64,000 bases of DNA from Perognathus longimembris pacificus (Eukaryota > Chordata > Mammalia > Rodentia > Heteromyidae): positions 5,816,234 through 5,880,233 of the forward strand of contig NC_063167.1 in NCBI RefSeq assembly GCF_023159225.1, read 5' to 3'. The notes beneath the pieces were generated by a model that searched no databases, had not been told where the DNA came from, and worked only from the letters and a program-made list of their open reading frames with translations. Below are positions 11,534 through 26,500 of this stretch, piece by piece. Made by a program: the position numbers and the translations under genes. Position 1 is the first letter of the stretch. Each line of letters begins with the position of its first letter.

Positions 11534-14500
11534 GTCTGTGTTTTCTTCCCCCCCCTTCCTGGTCCTGGGGCTTTGAACTGAGGCTGTCCCTCTTTTTGCT
11601 TAAGGCTGGTGCTCTACAATTTGAGCCACAGCATCACTTCTGGCTTTTTCTGGGTAGTTTTTTGGAGATAAGAGTTTCATGGACTTCTCTGCCAGGGCTG
11701 GCTTCAAATGGCGATCCTCAGATCTCAGCCTCCTGAGCAGCTAGGATTACAGGCGTGAGCCACTGGCTCCCACTGAGTCTACATTTTGGAAGCTCATTGC
11801 CTGTCTGAGCTTTAAGCAACAGAAAAATGAAAGCATTTTAAAGCACTTTGTCTGGAAAGGAGACTAAGCAGTGAGGGATCTCACCCAGATGAACAAATCT
11901 CAGGGCGGACCCACGCTCTTCACTTGTAGAAGCTGCAGATCAGGGCTGGTCTGAAGCCCTGCCACCAGGCATCATCATCCACAAGTTTGGGACTGTGCTG
12001 TAGGGGACAGGCCTCCCCTCCCGGGGCTGCCCAGTGGGCTCAGACCCTCTGTGCACTAAGTGTGGGACACATCTTGGGCAAGGTCAGACCTGTCCAGGGG
12101 AAGTGGTGTGCCACTTCTACACCCACTGCCATTTCTTAGCACACAGTTACTGCTGCCACTGTGTCCAAGGTCCACCAGCTGCTGCCCACAGACTGGCCTC
12201 CCCAAAATGAGCCTGCAGGAAGAGGCTCACCTCCACTGGAGGGAAAGGGCACCCTCCTCCACGTTAACCAAAGCTTAAAGAGTTTGTGCTTGTTCGGTCT
12301 AGGAATTTTTGGTCTAGGCCCATTTTTCTGGCTGAGGATGTTGAGAGTGGAGGTAGAAGGAGATGAGAGAAGATGAACAGTAATTGCCATTTGACGGCAG
12401 GGGCACTGTGAGTGAACAGGAACCACAAGCAGCAGGGCAGAAACATGAGGTTTGATTTCCTTTCTTCCTGTTACCATCTCCCTCCCCCCTCCACTGGGAA
12501 GTATTCTACATTTGAGCCATGCCCACAGCACTTCTTGCTTTACTGTCTTTGGTGCTCTATCACTTGAATCATGTTTTGGGTAAGTGGTTTTGCAGATAGG
12601 GCATTTTTGCCCAGGGCCAGCTTCAGAATACAACACTTCTACCTAAGACCTCCCTCATAACACTTTTATCTATGATCATATGCAGAGACCACCATACCCA
12701 GTTGAGATAGGGTCTCAATAATTTTTTGCCTAAGCTGGTCTCAAGGGATGACCTCCACCTTCTGGGTAGCAGGGGTCACCTGCATGGGCCACCAAGCCCG
12801 ATTCTTTCATCGTTTTGTTTTGTTGCCAGTCCTGGGCCTTGGACTCAGGGCCTGAGCACTGTACCTGGATTCTTTTTGCTCAAGGCTAGCACTCTGCCAC
12901 TTGAGCCACAGTACCATCTCTGGCTGTTTTCTATATATGTGGTGCTGGGGAATTGAACCCAGGGCCATATTCCCAGCCTTCTTTCATAGTTTTTTTTTTT
13001 AATTAATTAATTAATTTTTTGCCAGTCCTGGGGCTTGGACTCAGGGTCTGAGCACTGTCCCTGGCTTCTTTTTGCTCAAGGCTAGCACTCTGCCACTTGA
13101 GCCACAGCGCCACTTCTGGCCATTTTCTGTATATGTGGTGCTGGGGAATTGAACCTGGGGCCTCATGTATATGAAGCAAGCACTCTTGCCACTAGGCCAT
13201 ATCCCTAGCCCTTTCATAGTTCTTTAATTCAAGTTAAAGCACCATGCTTCCAAAGGGAGAAAATAATATCCAAAGGGAATGGTTAACAAACACATGTAGT
13301 GATGGTGACCTTGAAATGACAGAAAGGAAGTCAAATGCAAAGGCCAAAGTAGGGATCACGCGCCTCAAGGTAGTCTGAGGGGTCCTCTGTTCTCTTAGAT
13401 GAGAACAATTAATAGTTATTTCCATTAACTTCAGATCTTTAGCATCTCCTTTGGCCATAAATGTAGATGACAAACCATGGCAGTCACCAGTACAAGCACA
13501 CTGATACCTTGATATCACACCCTGGCCACTTGCAGGTGTCAATCCATTGCCATGAAGCCTGAGCCTGTCTTGTTCAGAGAGCGCTGTGGATCTGGCGAGC
13601 TCCGGGGCAGGCAGTGTACTGAATGGTGTCAATGACGAGAATCCATTCCACAGGGAATGTTCTAACGTCTGGTCTGGCAGGATCCTGCAGGGATCCTGGA
13701 TGCACTGGCTTTGTGATTCATCATCTGAGACACCATGGACCGGCTACTTCTGAGTTCAGTTTCTTTAGCCACACAAACAGGATTGTGAGGATTTCTGGAG
13801 ATCATTTATATAAAGTGAATGGCACACGGCCTGCCATTTAATACGAGGGCCTCAAGGAGCAGTGTTTTTGTTTTGGTGGTGGGGACCATATTCCTCTCTA
13901 GTCTTTCCATAGACACAGTCACAGAATCCTCTTCAAACATGGCACGTGCTGAAAGAGTATATCAGTTCCTACCAAACTGTCTAGCTCTGCAGCCTTTGGG
14001 AGGATTGCTGCCCAGTGCTTGTCTTTGCAAACTTCAGTACGCAGATGTATTTATAAATGAGTTCCCTCAATTACATGCTGCCTCCACGCAGCACTCCCTC
14101 CCTCCCAGGTTCAAAGGGCAAAGGTGGTACGGTGCTCTACTCCATTAACACACCTTTACTCAACACCCAGAGATGGAGTTACGGCCATTTATGACACCAT
14201 CAGTGTCCCCAAAGAGGGTATGCACAGAAAAAGGAAATAATAAATAAAATGAAGGAAAACAATGTGAGATTCCAATAATACACACATTCTTTAACTCCTG
14301 AGCCTTGGTGAACAGTAGCCAATGACTTACCTTGCCAGCAAGCACCAACTACAAGCTGAGTTTCGATCTTGGTTGGATGAAGTGGGTAATCCTCAGTCAC
14401 AGAGAAGGGCTCATGAGAAACCCCATCCACATACAAAGTCACACTCGGGAATTCCACATTGAGGACGAAGTGGTGCCATTCCTCATCACACACCTACCCA

Positions 14501-17500
14501 GGGCAGACAAGCAGGAAAAGTCATGCATAATGAACATCCGTTTCCTACAAACAAGATTTGAAAAGAAATGTAACAACAAAGTATTCTGCAAACATATCTC
14601 ACCAAAAAGGGACAAGTCAACAACATCATTTCTGGGACATTTCAAACCAGGTAGCATTCATTACTCACTCACCACAAGACAGGACCCCAGGAAGCAGCTC
14701 ACTTTTCCACCAATAGCGTGACACAGGAAGTTCCTCAATCAGCAAGCTGGGTACTCACCTTCTAATGGCTGACTTAGGCTGCTACCTAGACATTCTTTTT
14801 CTGAATCAAAATTAAAAGCAACTCTGATCTCATAATAAGGTGCACAAGTTGTCAATTTCTTCAAGTTGATCATCTAAATAGGAATTTACTTGGGACCTGT
14901 AGTAGCTAGCTCAGTGCCATGTGCAAAAGCCCTTGGATGGATCCCTGGGACACACATGACATACATACATCATACATACATACACATACATACATACGAA
15001 AGTCAGAACCCATGGCTCAGACTTTAAATTACTGTGTTCCTTTCCTGTTGTGAATGGACATCATGAATATCTAACAACCAATTTCCATGTACAATCTCTA
15101 TTTGGATCCTGATTCAAGCAAACAAGCTGCAGACACAAAAACATTTAATGAAGCCAGGCGCCAATGGCTCATGCAGGTAATCTTAGCTACTCAGGAAGCT
15201 AGTTCAACCCAGCCCAGATAGAAATGCAAGAAATTCTTACCTCCAATTAACCAGCAAAATGCCACAAGTGGTGGAGGCATGGCTCAAGTGGTAAAACACT
15301 GACTGTGAGCTAAACTTTTTTAAAAGGCTATCAAAAGCAAGTGGCCCTGAGTGCTGCCATTGAGCTTTTTTTACTCAAAGCTAGCACTCTACCACTGAGC
15401 CATAGCTCCACTTCTGCTGTTTTTGCTTCAGTTTTTGTTTTTCTGGTAGCTAATTGGAGGTAATGGTCACATAGACTTTGCTGTCAGGGCTGGCTTTGAA
15501 TTGTGATCCTCAGATCTCAGCCTCCTCAGCAGCTAGGATGAGGCCAGTGCCTGGCCCCCAAAAAGTGTTAAAAGGTATTTTTAGCTCTTACTTCCTGCAT
15601 GGGGAGCAGGAAATCTTTCTTGTATTTTTCCCTGCTCTAACCCTATTATAGTAAAAACAAATCCTTGCTAAAACTTGAGGGGAAAAAAAGTCACATCACT
15701 TAGAGATAATAGAACCAACTGGATACTCCACCTCACCACAACTGCATACTCTTCTCACTCATTAGGCCTGGGTTTCTATCTATCTTGCAATTGTTTTAGA
15801 CAATGTTACCCTTGAGCCAACACAGGCACATCCTAATAATACGCCTTTGTTCACTCACTGCACATGAACCAAATAAAATTAAGCTAATGCCAAAGATTCC
15901 ATTCTTATTAAAACCCTAAGTCAAGAGAAGAATTGATCTAATTCTAACAAGGCTCTCAGTTTATGGCCCCCCCAACCCCATCTCTTCATTTCCTGTAACA
16001 CATGCATTTTGTTCATCTGATAACTGTCCAGCCTTGGGCAGTGCTAATCACAACCGTAGGAAAATTAGCTTTGCAAAGACATGATATCCTTAAAAAAATG
16101 TAATGTGATCTTATGTCAAAACTGTAAACTACCTTGTGTGTGGTGTTTCAAGGACGTCAAGATTACTGGTTCCTTGAAATTTTAAAACACTCTGTGTGCC
16201 TTAACTGCTGAGTCACTCCAGCAGTGACTCACCCAGGGCCAGAGGGATAAACAATGAATAAATTAATATTTAAGCGAATGGCCTTTGTAAGCAGTAATAT
16301 TTTCAGTTTGATATGTATCTGTATCTCGTGTATAAAATCCACACATGGAAATAAAGACTATCAGGGGAAGCATGTCAGCGAGTTGAAGGTGCTGGCTTAT
16401 GATCACAGACAGGCACCATGATATACCCACACAAGGCTGCAGGGCCTAAAGAGCCCTAGTGCTGAGGTGCACCTGCTCACCTGACTCAGCTTCCAGTGGA
16501 ATTCTGCAGGTTTGTATTTCTTTTCCTCAGAGGGATCCTGGCGCAGGAGGAAAATAAGCCTGCACCCGTGGACATAGAGCGAATAATGGTGTCGGTTCAT
16601 ATCTGCAAAGATAGTTTCTATGGGTAAATTGCCAACTTAAGACCCAAGGGAGGGATAAGAGCTATTTCCTTAATGGATTTTAAGGACACAATTTTATCTG
16701 CATAAATGAACCCTCCAGCTGGGACAAGGCAGGGTTGAAGCACAAATCCACTTGGGTTTAACTGTGAGGTTAGGCCCACAATAACTGCTGAGTAAAACTA
16801 ATCAATTCCTGAATGCCATGTCTCTTGAGGACATTGGGTCCCCAGTACAAAATAAAGACCAACAAGAGGCTTTGGGGAAGCCAAAGGCACCTACTTCCAG
16901 CCACTACCCCATGGAAACTGAAAAGGGGCATCATGTACAGAAACAAAACCTACCTGTTTTGTCTGAACTGCAGAGAATCGTCTCCTTCTTCCGGCCAAAA
17001 GGCCCGTGCCGCATCCACACAGAAATTGTAAAGGGCTCTTTGGGGTTGAGGGACACAATGCCATCTGGGATCCTCACTGCCTGAGTGCCGTTGAACTCGA
17101 ATACCTGGTCACTATCGTGGCCGTTGTCAGTAGGGAGGCCGATGGTCCAGTTCAAGGAGCTGCTGGGAGAAGGAAGCAGCTCGGCAGTGCCAGCAGCAGC
17201 CCCTGAAACCACAGCAATGCCCAATGTAGGAGGGGTTCATAACCACACAAAAGCATGGGTGTTACCAGAGTATCACAGGGTTATTCTAGGTACTATTTCA
17301 AATTTACCTTTCCTCAAAAATAAGAGTAATTTTATTGTTCCTATTAATGTGCTGTACAGAGGAACCACCATTTTGTAATTGGGTAGTAAGTACATTTCTT
17401 TTTTTGTGAACCCCTTCCTTCACTTTCTCCCAGTTCCCCCACCCCGCCCCTGCCCACAAGTGGCACAGGTCATTTTCCAAACAGTGTACACTGAACAAAT

Positions 17501-20500
17501 GCACAGCTGCATTTGTTCACCCTCCTTCTGCCTTCCTGTGCCTTCCCTTTACTCCCTTGGAAGAAAAAAAACCCAAAAAACTGAAATATAATAGCACAGA
17601 TAGGAGAGAGACTTGACAAGTGGAACTGTATTAAAATAAAAGTTTCTGCACAGCTAAGGACATAGTTACTAAATCAGAAAGAGAGCCAACGAAATGGGAA
17701 AAGATCTTTACCAGCAATACATCAGACAAAGGCCTAATATCCAATATATACAAGGAGCTCAAGAAACTAATTCCTCCCAAAGTTAATACACTAATTACTA
17801 AATGGGCAAGGCAGCTACAGAAAGACTTCTCTGAAGAAGAGGTAAGAATGGCAAAGAAACGCATGAGGAAATGTGCCTCGTCCCTGGCTATAAAGGAAAT
17901 GCAAATCAAAACAGCTCTGAGATCCATCGCACCCATTAGACTGGCCAACATTGTGGACTTGAACTACAGATGCTGGTGGGGATGTGGGGGGAAAGGAACA
18001 CTACGGAACCACTGGTGGGAATGTAAAACGAGTACAACCACTCTAGAGGTTCCTCAAAAAACTAAACACAGACCTTCTCCACCACCCTACCGGTTCAGGG
18101 CATCAACCCTGAGCATCATGAAGCAAGATTTGATAAGGACACCGGCACATCCATGTTCACTGCTGTTCCATTTACAATAGCTAAGATATGGAAACAGCCA
18201 AGATGCCCCACAATAGATGAGTAGATACATCTATTTTACAATGACATTTTACACAGTCATTAGAAAGAATAAAATAATGTCATCTGCAGGGAAATGGATG
18301 GATGTGGAACAAATCACGTTAAGTGAGGCAAGCCAAGATCAGAGAGACAAATAGCTTGTGTTCTGTCTGATATGTGGAAGTTAGGTCTAAAACACACTGG
18401 GACATAAGAAATTGCACAGAATTCTAGATACTCACATACAGTGACAGCTAAAGAGGATAGTCTTAGGAGAGATTCACAAAGGTGCAATGCCTAAATGCCT
18501 CTTCATATTTATATAAAATACACATACTGAAATGAGTTCCAAAGATATGGAATCCAAATTTCTGATTTTTTTTTTTTTGCCAGTCCTAGACCTTGGGCCA
18601 GTCCTAGGGCCTGAGCACTGTCCCTGGCTTCTTTTTTGCTCAAGGCTAGCACTCTGCCACTTGAGCCACAGCGCCACTTCTGGCCATTTTCTATATATGT
18701 GGTGCTGGGGAATCGAACCCAGGGCTTCATGTATACGAGGCAAACACTCTTGCCACTAGGCCATATTCCCAGCCCCAAGGGGAAATTTTTATAACTGTCA
18801 TTACATATTTTCAAGGTCAATTTTTTTCTTTTTGGTGTTAGGGATTACACTTAGGGCTTCTTGTATAGACATAGACTATTACTGAGTTGTACCTTCAGTC
18901 CCCCAAATTTAAATTTTTCCACCAAAATATTTTTCTGCAAATTCTTTAGTCTTGGGAGTAGCGCAACTCCTCTGGACCAGCCTGGTTGGTCTGTGGATTA
19001 ATATGAGACCTTGACCCAAATCTCAGCTCTGCCACACTCTAAAGTGTACTACTGGGCAAGCTATTAGCCTCCCTTAATCTCAATTAGTTCCTTTATAAAA
19101 ACAAAGACAATCCCACCTGCAGGCCTGTTGGGACGATTAAATTAAAGCACACATGGAAGTACTTGGCCTCTGGTATATTATATGCCAGGATTTAAATACT
19201 GAATCCTAGCTGGGTGCCAGTGGCTCAAGCTAATTCAGGAAGCTGAGAGCTGAGGATGATGGTTTGAAGCCAACCACGGGCAGGAAATGTCCATGAGTCT
19301 TACTGCCAATTACGCACAAAAAAAGGTGGAAGCGCAACTGTGGCTCAAGTAGTAAACTGCTAGCCTTGAGGGGGGACAAAAAAGGCTCAAAGACAGCCCA
19401 TAGGGCCTAAATTCAAGGCCCAAGACCAACATATATATACAAAAAATTATCAAATACAGGCATGCTGTAGACAGCTGACAAACATATGTATTTGTCTTGT
19501 CATACACCAACTGACTTCATGAGCTTTATAGGACCTGACATTGTATTGCTGGATGATAGCCTTCATCCACCACACCAAGCTAAGGACTAATTTTAGTTTT
19601 TGATAGGTCATGGGACTTGAGCTTCTTTTGCTCAAGGCTAGCATTCTACCACTTTAAGCCACAGCGCTGGTTTCTGAGTGGTCAAATGGAAGTAAGAGTC
19701 TCACAGGGACCGTTCTGCCTGGGCTGGGCTTTGAACCACAATCCTTAGATCTCAGCCTCCTTGAGTAGCTAGGATTACAGGCCTGAGCCACCAGAGCCTG
19801 GTTGGACTAATTTTTTTTCTAAGTTGTATCATTTAATACTTTACAAAGTTTGTTTTTTGCAAAGCATTTTATATTTGTTATTTCATTTTAACATTGAATT
19901 TTCCACTGATGTATATTAAGTTGTACATAGTAAGTGATTTTATCATTAACATTCCATTCAGACATGTCTGAATAGATTTCAGAGGTTTATATACTCCCCG
20001 AAGCCCATTCAAGATGAGCAGCCAGTAAGGCAGCAAAAGCCTCAGATTGTAGATGTCTACTTGGCTTATAATGCACACTAAGAAATGCGCACCAAGAAAC
20101 ACATGTTTCTGGCTTTGAGGGTCTTTCTTGACTCCCCTGAAGACTTCACAGGCTTGGGAAAGCCATAGCAATACTTACCACAGAGCCGGTGAAGGGATTT
20201 CTCGGAGTAGGTGTCTCGGTCACAGCCTTTCCCGATGTGGCTGGTCTCCAATTCCACCGTGGCCTGAACTGAGGCAACTGGCTCCTCACACGTCTCCAGG
20301 TGGATGTTTGGGAAGACAGCCAAAGCTCCTGTGCCAGGCTCATACTCAATCCTACTGCTCCAGCCTGTGTTGGCCCACAGGTTGGCATGGGGAAAAAGGA
20401 AAACTCACACTAAGGTTTCAGAAACGCTAAGGTTTCCCAACAAACATGGGAGCTAGAGATAGAATGCCACTCACCTTGCCACCCCGGAGTGCAGGTGGGC

Positions 20501-23500
20501 TTAATGCTGATCTTCACCAGGACATCTTCAGTGGCTCTCTTCTTCCCACAATCGTATGCAGTGACAGTCAGCTTGTACTGGTGCTCTTTCCCATAGTTTA
20601 GCTTCTCTGTGTTTTTTATATAACCTGGAAGAAGAGGAAAACCACCAGTAAGAACTGCCTTGCCTTTTGTTGTCTTAGAACTGAGAAAGAGGCAGGAGAT
20701 TCTGGTTGGAGAAGAGAAACAAGACTACAGAGCCATCTCATTCAGATGCACATGGATGAGAAGCGAGAAGATGGCAAGGAAGCATGCTGAAAGTGTTCAT
20801 TTGATTTGGGTGGAAGCCTAAGAGGTTTCAGGGCTCTGGGTTCCAGAGAAGCGGTTGGGTCAGGGTAAAAACTAAAATGTGAAAGCATACACCCAGGCAG
20901 GTCTCCAGCCAACCAGTGAACTTCACTAGTACTGAGAAAACGGCCAGGTCTGGGTTTCAAGCCAACAGTTAAGAGGGGTCAGGTTGCCAGGAGATTCGCC
21001 TTACCATCTTTGTCCACAGTAAAGGGCACATCTGGAGTGATGATCTCATAGCTGCAGATCTGGCTGAACTGAGGGGAACAGTCTGCGTCCACAGCCTCCA
21101 CCCTCAGGATGCTGCTGTACTGCTTCCCCTCCACAGCTGTCGCTTTGTAGGACTTCTCCTTAAACACGGGAGCATACTCGTTCACATCGTTCACCTGGAT
21201 ATGGACAGTTGCTCTGGACGAAGGGGGAAAAAACTCTTTTGGGGATTTTGTTTTAGCTATTTACCCAAAGGATAACAATTCTGTCCTAGTTCTAAGTTTC
21301 CCTTTTCTCCTGAAACACTTATGGATAAGGACAAAAAAGAAAACCAAACTTCATTATTTTATATTTGGCATGAGAGACAACAGAAAGGTAAAACTGGGTC
21401 AGGTATGGTGGCCCAGACTACAAGAGAGAATATTCAATGGTGGATTGCTTGTCTGGCAAAATTGGTTTTGTTGGTTGTGGGGCTTGAACCCAGGGCCTGG
21501 ACACTGTCCCTGAGCTCTTTTGCTCAGGCTAGCTCTCTACCACTTTGAGCCACAGCTCCACTTCTGGTTTTCTGGTGATTAATTGGAAATCAGAATCTCA
21601 CGGACTTTCCTGCCCAGGCTGGCTTTGAACCATAATCCTCAGATCTCAGCCTCCTGAGTAGCTAGTAGTAGATGTGAGCCACCAATGCCCAGCTTGGGTT
21701 CTTTGTTTTTTAATTATATAATTTTTTCTTTTTTGGTGCTAGGGATAGAACCCAGGATGCTGCACTTGCAAGACAAACACTTTGCCATTGAGCTATATCC
21801 CAGCCCGGGCAAATCCTTTTCTTTTTTTTAAAGGAAAAAGCAACATTACAATGTGTAAAAGGTAAGGAGTCATTCAGTGGCACACAGTACCCCACACTGT
21901 TCACTCCCATCTCAAGACCATACATACCCCTCTTTCCTTAGCAGCTGTAGTAAAGAGAAACTGAGGTCTAATGGGAATGGACTCGTAAATAGGAAAAGGC
22001 CTAGCTTTCTAAATGTGTCTTGTTCAGAGCCGTCTCTGTTACAGCATGCTTCCCAGCTGCAGGGGTGGAGTGGGGTGGGGTGCGTGGACACACGCAAGAC
22101 ACAGAAGAACGGGGGCTTGCTTCTCCCAGTGCTCCTTACCCTATGCCCTTAGGATTTACAAGAAAAGAAATAACAACAAAACCTTCCTGGGGCAAAGTGG
22201 GCTTTCCGAATGCTCACAGTAGCTTGCTAGCTTATTTACCAGAGTATTTTGTGAGATAAAATTATTCACTTATTTTTCAAAACCTACTACATGCCAGGCT
22301 CTTGCTAGGAGCTATGCCCACTGAGTTCCTGCCCTGAAAGACCACAACTGTGGACCCCTGAGAACCTCTCTGACTCCAATTTCAAAACCAGTCTGAAGAA
22401 TGGGAATGGTGATGGCCCTTTCTTTTACATGCAAACGTGTTCACTCAGCAGGTTCTTTCTGCTTTTTGCCCAGCTTGCTTACTTGTGAGATTTCTTCACG
22501 CCGGTGCCATCGGGTCCTTTTCCACAGTCATAGGCCTGGATGGTGAATGTGTAGTCTTTCTGTAGCTCACAGTCCAGTTTCTCTTTTGAGCGAATTATTC
22601 CCTCACCTGTGGACTTATCCACTACCACTGCATCAAAAGGGACATTCTGCCCATGAATTTTAAAGCCACAAATCTCACCTGGGGAGGGAGTCAAAGCACA
22701 ACAGGTTACAATGACTAATGTCTAATGTCACCACATTGCCCCCCTCTCCCAAAGAAAATAAACAACAACAATTTGGCAGCCAGGGGTTTAGAGGGTCCGG
22801 ACAAAGCAGGGGCACTGTGCTTTCACACGGTGAGTTCTGGGGCTTTAGTAAAAAGAAGCAGATTCTGGCTTTCCAAGCAACTTGTTTACTTTGCATCCAT
22901 TCATGCAGGAATACAAAAGACACACAGAGAGAGAGAAGACATAGACAGGCATTCCACAGGAGCACTTAGGATCGCTTGAGGGTAAAAGGAGTCTCATTAG
23001 CAAACAGCCAAGGCCTGAGCACACCAGACTGCCCTGGCCCCCAGAGGGCCGGGCAGTTCTTTCTTTGGGTTTAGATCAGAGAGAAGATAAAACGCAGTTA
23101 AAGTGTTGAGAGAGGAAGAAGCGTGAGATATAGGACCAGCACCGTAATTACAGAAATTCTGTCAAGAAAAAAAAAAAATCAAAAGAATCAAGTCTTCCTG
23201 TGCAATGAGCCTGGCTAAAATTAGGGAATCAAAACAAACTGCTAAAGGGGAAAGGTAGAAATACCAACTTTTCAGGCATCCATTTCAACAAGTGCCATCC
23301 AGTGTCTGGTTTGGGAGGGATTTGCTGTCTTCCCTTGTTTTGGGCTTTTCCCTAGCGACCCTGAGGGACACTTCACTATAGCTAAATTAGCACAGAAGCT
23401 GACATAGAAGTTAAAAAAAAATCTGTGTTTCTATTCTTGCCCATGGGACAACAAGAACAAATATTTTGCTGTATATATGAAACCTTACAAAATTTAAATC

Positions 23501-26500
23501 AAGACAGGACTCTTCAACAATTCTAATGAATAAGAAATTAAAACTAATCTCTAAAGTTCAATTAAACAAAAATGTATGGAACTATCAATGTGGTTCAAAT
23601 GGATGTCTGATTTCTAGATATTTCTAACCGAGGGGTCTGGTTACATACAATTTCCATCAATACATGTTTAAAAACCAGAAACAAAGTAGGAGAATAAATG
23701 AGGGTAGAAGAGCATGACAGTTGCTTCTGTTTAGGGGCTGATTCCCAATTTTATAATCAAGTTAGTGGGTTAATACTCATAAGAGGGAGACAAAGAACCC
23801 TTGATCACCTTCTTTGGTGACTGTCACCTCAAAACTCTCTAAAGGGAGAAAAGATAAACAAACCCATGTCAGTAATTCACGAAAGAGTGAAGATGGAACA
23901 ACAAGGAAATAAAGTCAAAGATGTACATATTACATAGAAAAGCTTGACATAATTTAGCCCTACACTCAGCAACCAGCTACTACAACTGCTGCAATTGAGT
24001 CAGTGCTTAGTAACTGACTCCTGATCACCATGAGCTACTACCATCTTAGAGTTACATTAACTAGCGGTGCAACATGGACTGCTATTAGTTTGCCTAATTC
24101 TAGTAAGTGTATTTAAGATTTTCCCTTTAATGACTATTTTGATGCCAATAAGTAAACTAAGGTCTTCTCATTTTTAAACGAAGTTCTCTTGGCTACATTG
24201 TGGTAACACTCAACTCATCATTAGATTTAATGAAACTAAAGTTCGGAGCAAAAGTTTTAATGCTTTGTTCTTATTAATACAATGTTTCCTAATTTAAAAT
24301 ACCCAACCAGGGCAAAAAATATAAATCCTTCTTTTTTTTTTTTTTGCCAGTCCTGGGCCTTGAACTCAGGGCCTGAGCACTGTTCCTGGCTTCCTTTTGC
24401 TCAAGGCTAGCACTCTGCCACTTGAGCCACAGCGCCACTTCTGGCCATTTTCTGTATATGTGGTGCTGGGGAATTGAACCCAGGGCCTCATGTATACGAG
24501 GCAAGCTCTCTTGCCACTAGGCCATATCCCCAAGCCCCTATAAATCCTTCTTAACTAAACATTGGCTTAAACACAAACAAAAACCAGATCAAAACTATCT
24601 GCAGTGATGCTCCAATGGCTACTGTTTTTTCATCTGTGAAACACTGTTCTACCACTGCAACAGAAATCCTATAGGCCACATGATGACTGCCACAGAGGAG
24701 AGACAACACATCATGTCTCCTGGCCCTTCAGAGACACATTCATGCTACTTCCTCTCCCCCAATGGTAGCAGTGCTTGAATTCCCTTCCTTTTACAGGGTA
24801 TCAATCTCCCTGAACAATACAGTTTCATTCTGCTTGTTTTCAAGATTTTAAAAGCAGCATCTCATGACATGCAACTTTTTCCCCCCCATCAGGCATGGGG
24901 CTTGAACTCAGGGCTTGGGCACTGTCCCTGAGCTTTTTGGCTCAAGGCCAGTGTTCTATCACTTTAAGCACAGCACCACTTCCAGTTTTCTGGTGATTAA
25001 CTGGAGATAAGAACCATAATCCTGGCTGGGGATATGGCCTAGTGGCAAGAGTGCTTGCCTCGTATACATGAAGCCCTGGGTTCAATTCCCCAGCACCACA
25101 TATACAGAAAGTGGCCAGAAGTGGCATTGTCGCTCAAGTGACAAGAGTGCTAGCCTTGAGCAAAAAAAGCCAGGGACAGTGCTCAGGCCCGAGTCTAAGC
25201 CCCAGTTCTGGCAAAAAAATAAAAAAATCAGGAATCATAATCCTCAGAACTCAGCCTCCTGAGTAGCTAGAATTACACACATGAGCCACTGGTGCCCAGT
25301 TGATATGCAACTTTTGTGACCTGCCTTTTCACACAACCTTGTATCTAAGGTTCCTGATACGTATAGGTATGGTTTACTCATTTTTCACTACTATCTAGTA
25401 ATGAGAATACAGTAAGCTAAAACTGTAAAGTGCTTAAAACGTTGCTTTGCTGATGGCCTAGTGGTAGAGTGCTTGCCTCGCATACATGAAGCCCTCCCTA
25501 GGTTCGATTCCTCAGCACCACATATAGAGAAAAAGCCAGAAGTGGTGCTGTGGCTCAAGTGGTAGAGTGCTAGCCTTGAGTGAAAAGAAACCAGGGACAA
25601 TGCTCAGGCACTGAGTTCAAGCCCCAGGACTGGCAACAAAACAAAACAAAAAAACATTGCCTTGCATAAAGAACATACTCAACAAGCTTGGCTGTTACAG
25701 TAATCATTTTCTATTACGTAGATGTTAATGAACAGTGCTATGCTAAGTATTTTTTGTTTTGTTTTGGCCAGTCCTAGGCCGTGAACTCGGCCTGAGCACT
25801 GTCTCTGGCTTCTTTTTGCTCAAGGCTAGCACTCTGCCACTTGAGCCACAGCGCCACTTCTGACCATTTTCTGTATATGTGGTGCTGGGGAATCAAACCC
25901 AGGGCCTCATGTATACGAGGCAAGCACTCTTGCCACTAGGCCATATTCCCAGCCCCTATGCTAAGTGTTTTTGTGCATGCCTCCTGCGCACAAACACAAT
26001 ACTTCTGTAGATCTGTGCTGCACCTGGTACCCACTAGTTGCTAAAAATGAAAGTAAATTCACATTAAAACGAAATGGTGTTAAACACCTAGTTCCTCAGT
26101 CACACAGGATGTAGTGTGAGTTGCCACAGCGACACACGGCCGCTGACATGGAAGAATACCGGCCAAGAACACCCTCATCACCACAGCAGGCTCACCAGAC
26201 CACTGCTCTGGAGCAGGGCTCTGCAAATGATGGTTTCTGGGGCCAAAGTTGGTCTGTCCCTGTCTTAAAGACCCACATCCGTAAGAAGGATTTTTTGTTT
26301 TGTTTTTTGGTCCTGGGTCTTGAACTCAGAACCTGGGAGCTGTTCCTGAGCTATTTTGCTCAAGATTAGTGCTCTACCACCACTTGAGCCACAACTCTAC
26401 TCTTGGCTTTTTGCTGGTCAACTAAAGAGTCTCACAGACTTTCCTACCCAGGCTGGCTTTGAACCAGTTAGCAATCCAGGCATAAGCCATGGATGGGTGC

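Larger units (their letters stand above)
10646..14330 (-). other. CLSTN1: CLSTN1 intron 10
   Basis: 3.7 kb. Contents: direct repeat copy B; 7SL-like SINE fragments on the - strand at about 11262-11470 and 11555-11775, separated by a (TG)n; a 7SL-like fragment at about 12705-12800; and two adjacent IDL-Geo-type SINEs on the - strand at 12823-12978 and 13014-13212. The stretch 13230-14330 shows no repeat I recognise. Confidence 0.7.
17203..20178 (-). other. CLSTN1: CLSTN1 intron 7
   Basis: 3.0 kb. A possible L1 3'-end fragment on the - strand lies at about 17285-17540, followed by an L1 ORF2-derived fragment on the + strand at 17590-18475. An IDL-Geo SINE is at 18565-18775 (-), a MIR at about 19000-19190 (+), a composite SINE at 19205-19440 (+) and another at about 19600-19805 (-). 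The opposite orientation of the two L1 pieces may reflect a 5' inversion or two insertions. Confidence 0.65.

Noticed and set aside
12136..12636. A 166-codon - strand frame with a CPICKTTYP stretch resembling half a zinc finger
   Set aside because: No partner Cys/His set, no family match and poor overall composition. Treated as chance in intron 10.
17631..17951. A 106-codon - strand frame
   Set aside because: Antisense of an L1 ORF2 fragment.
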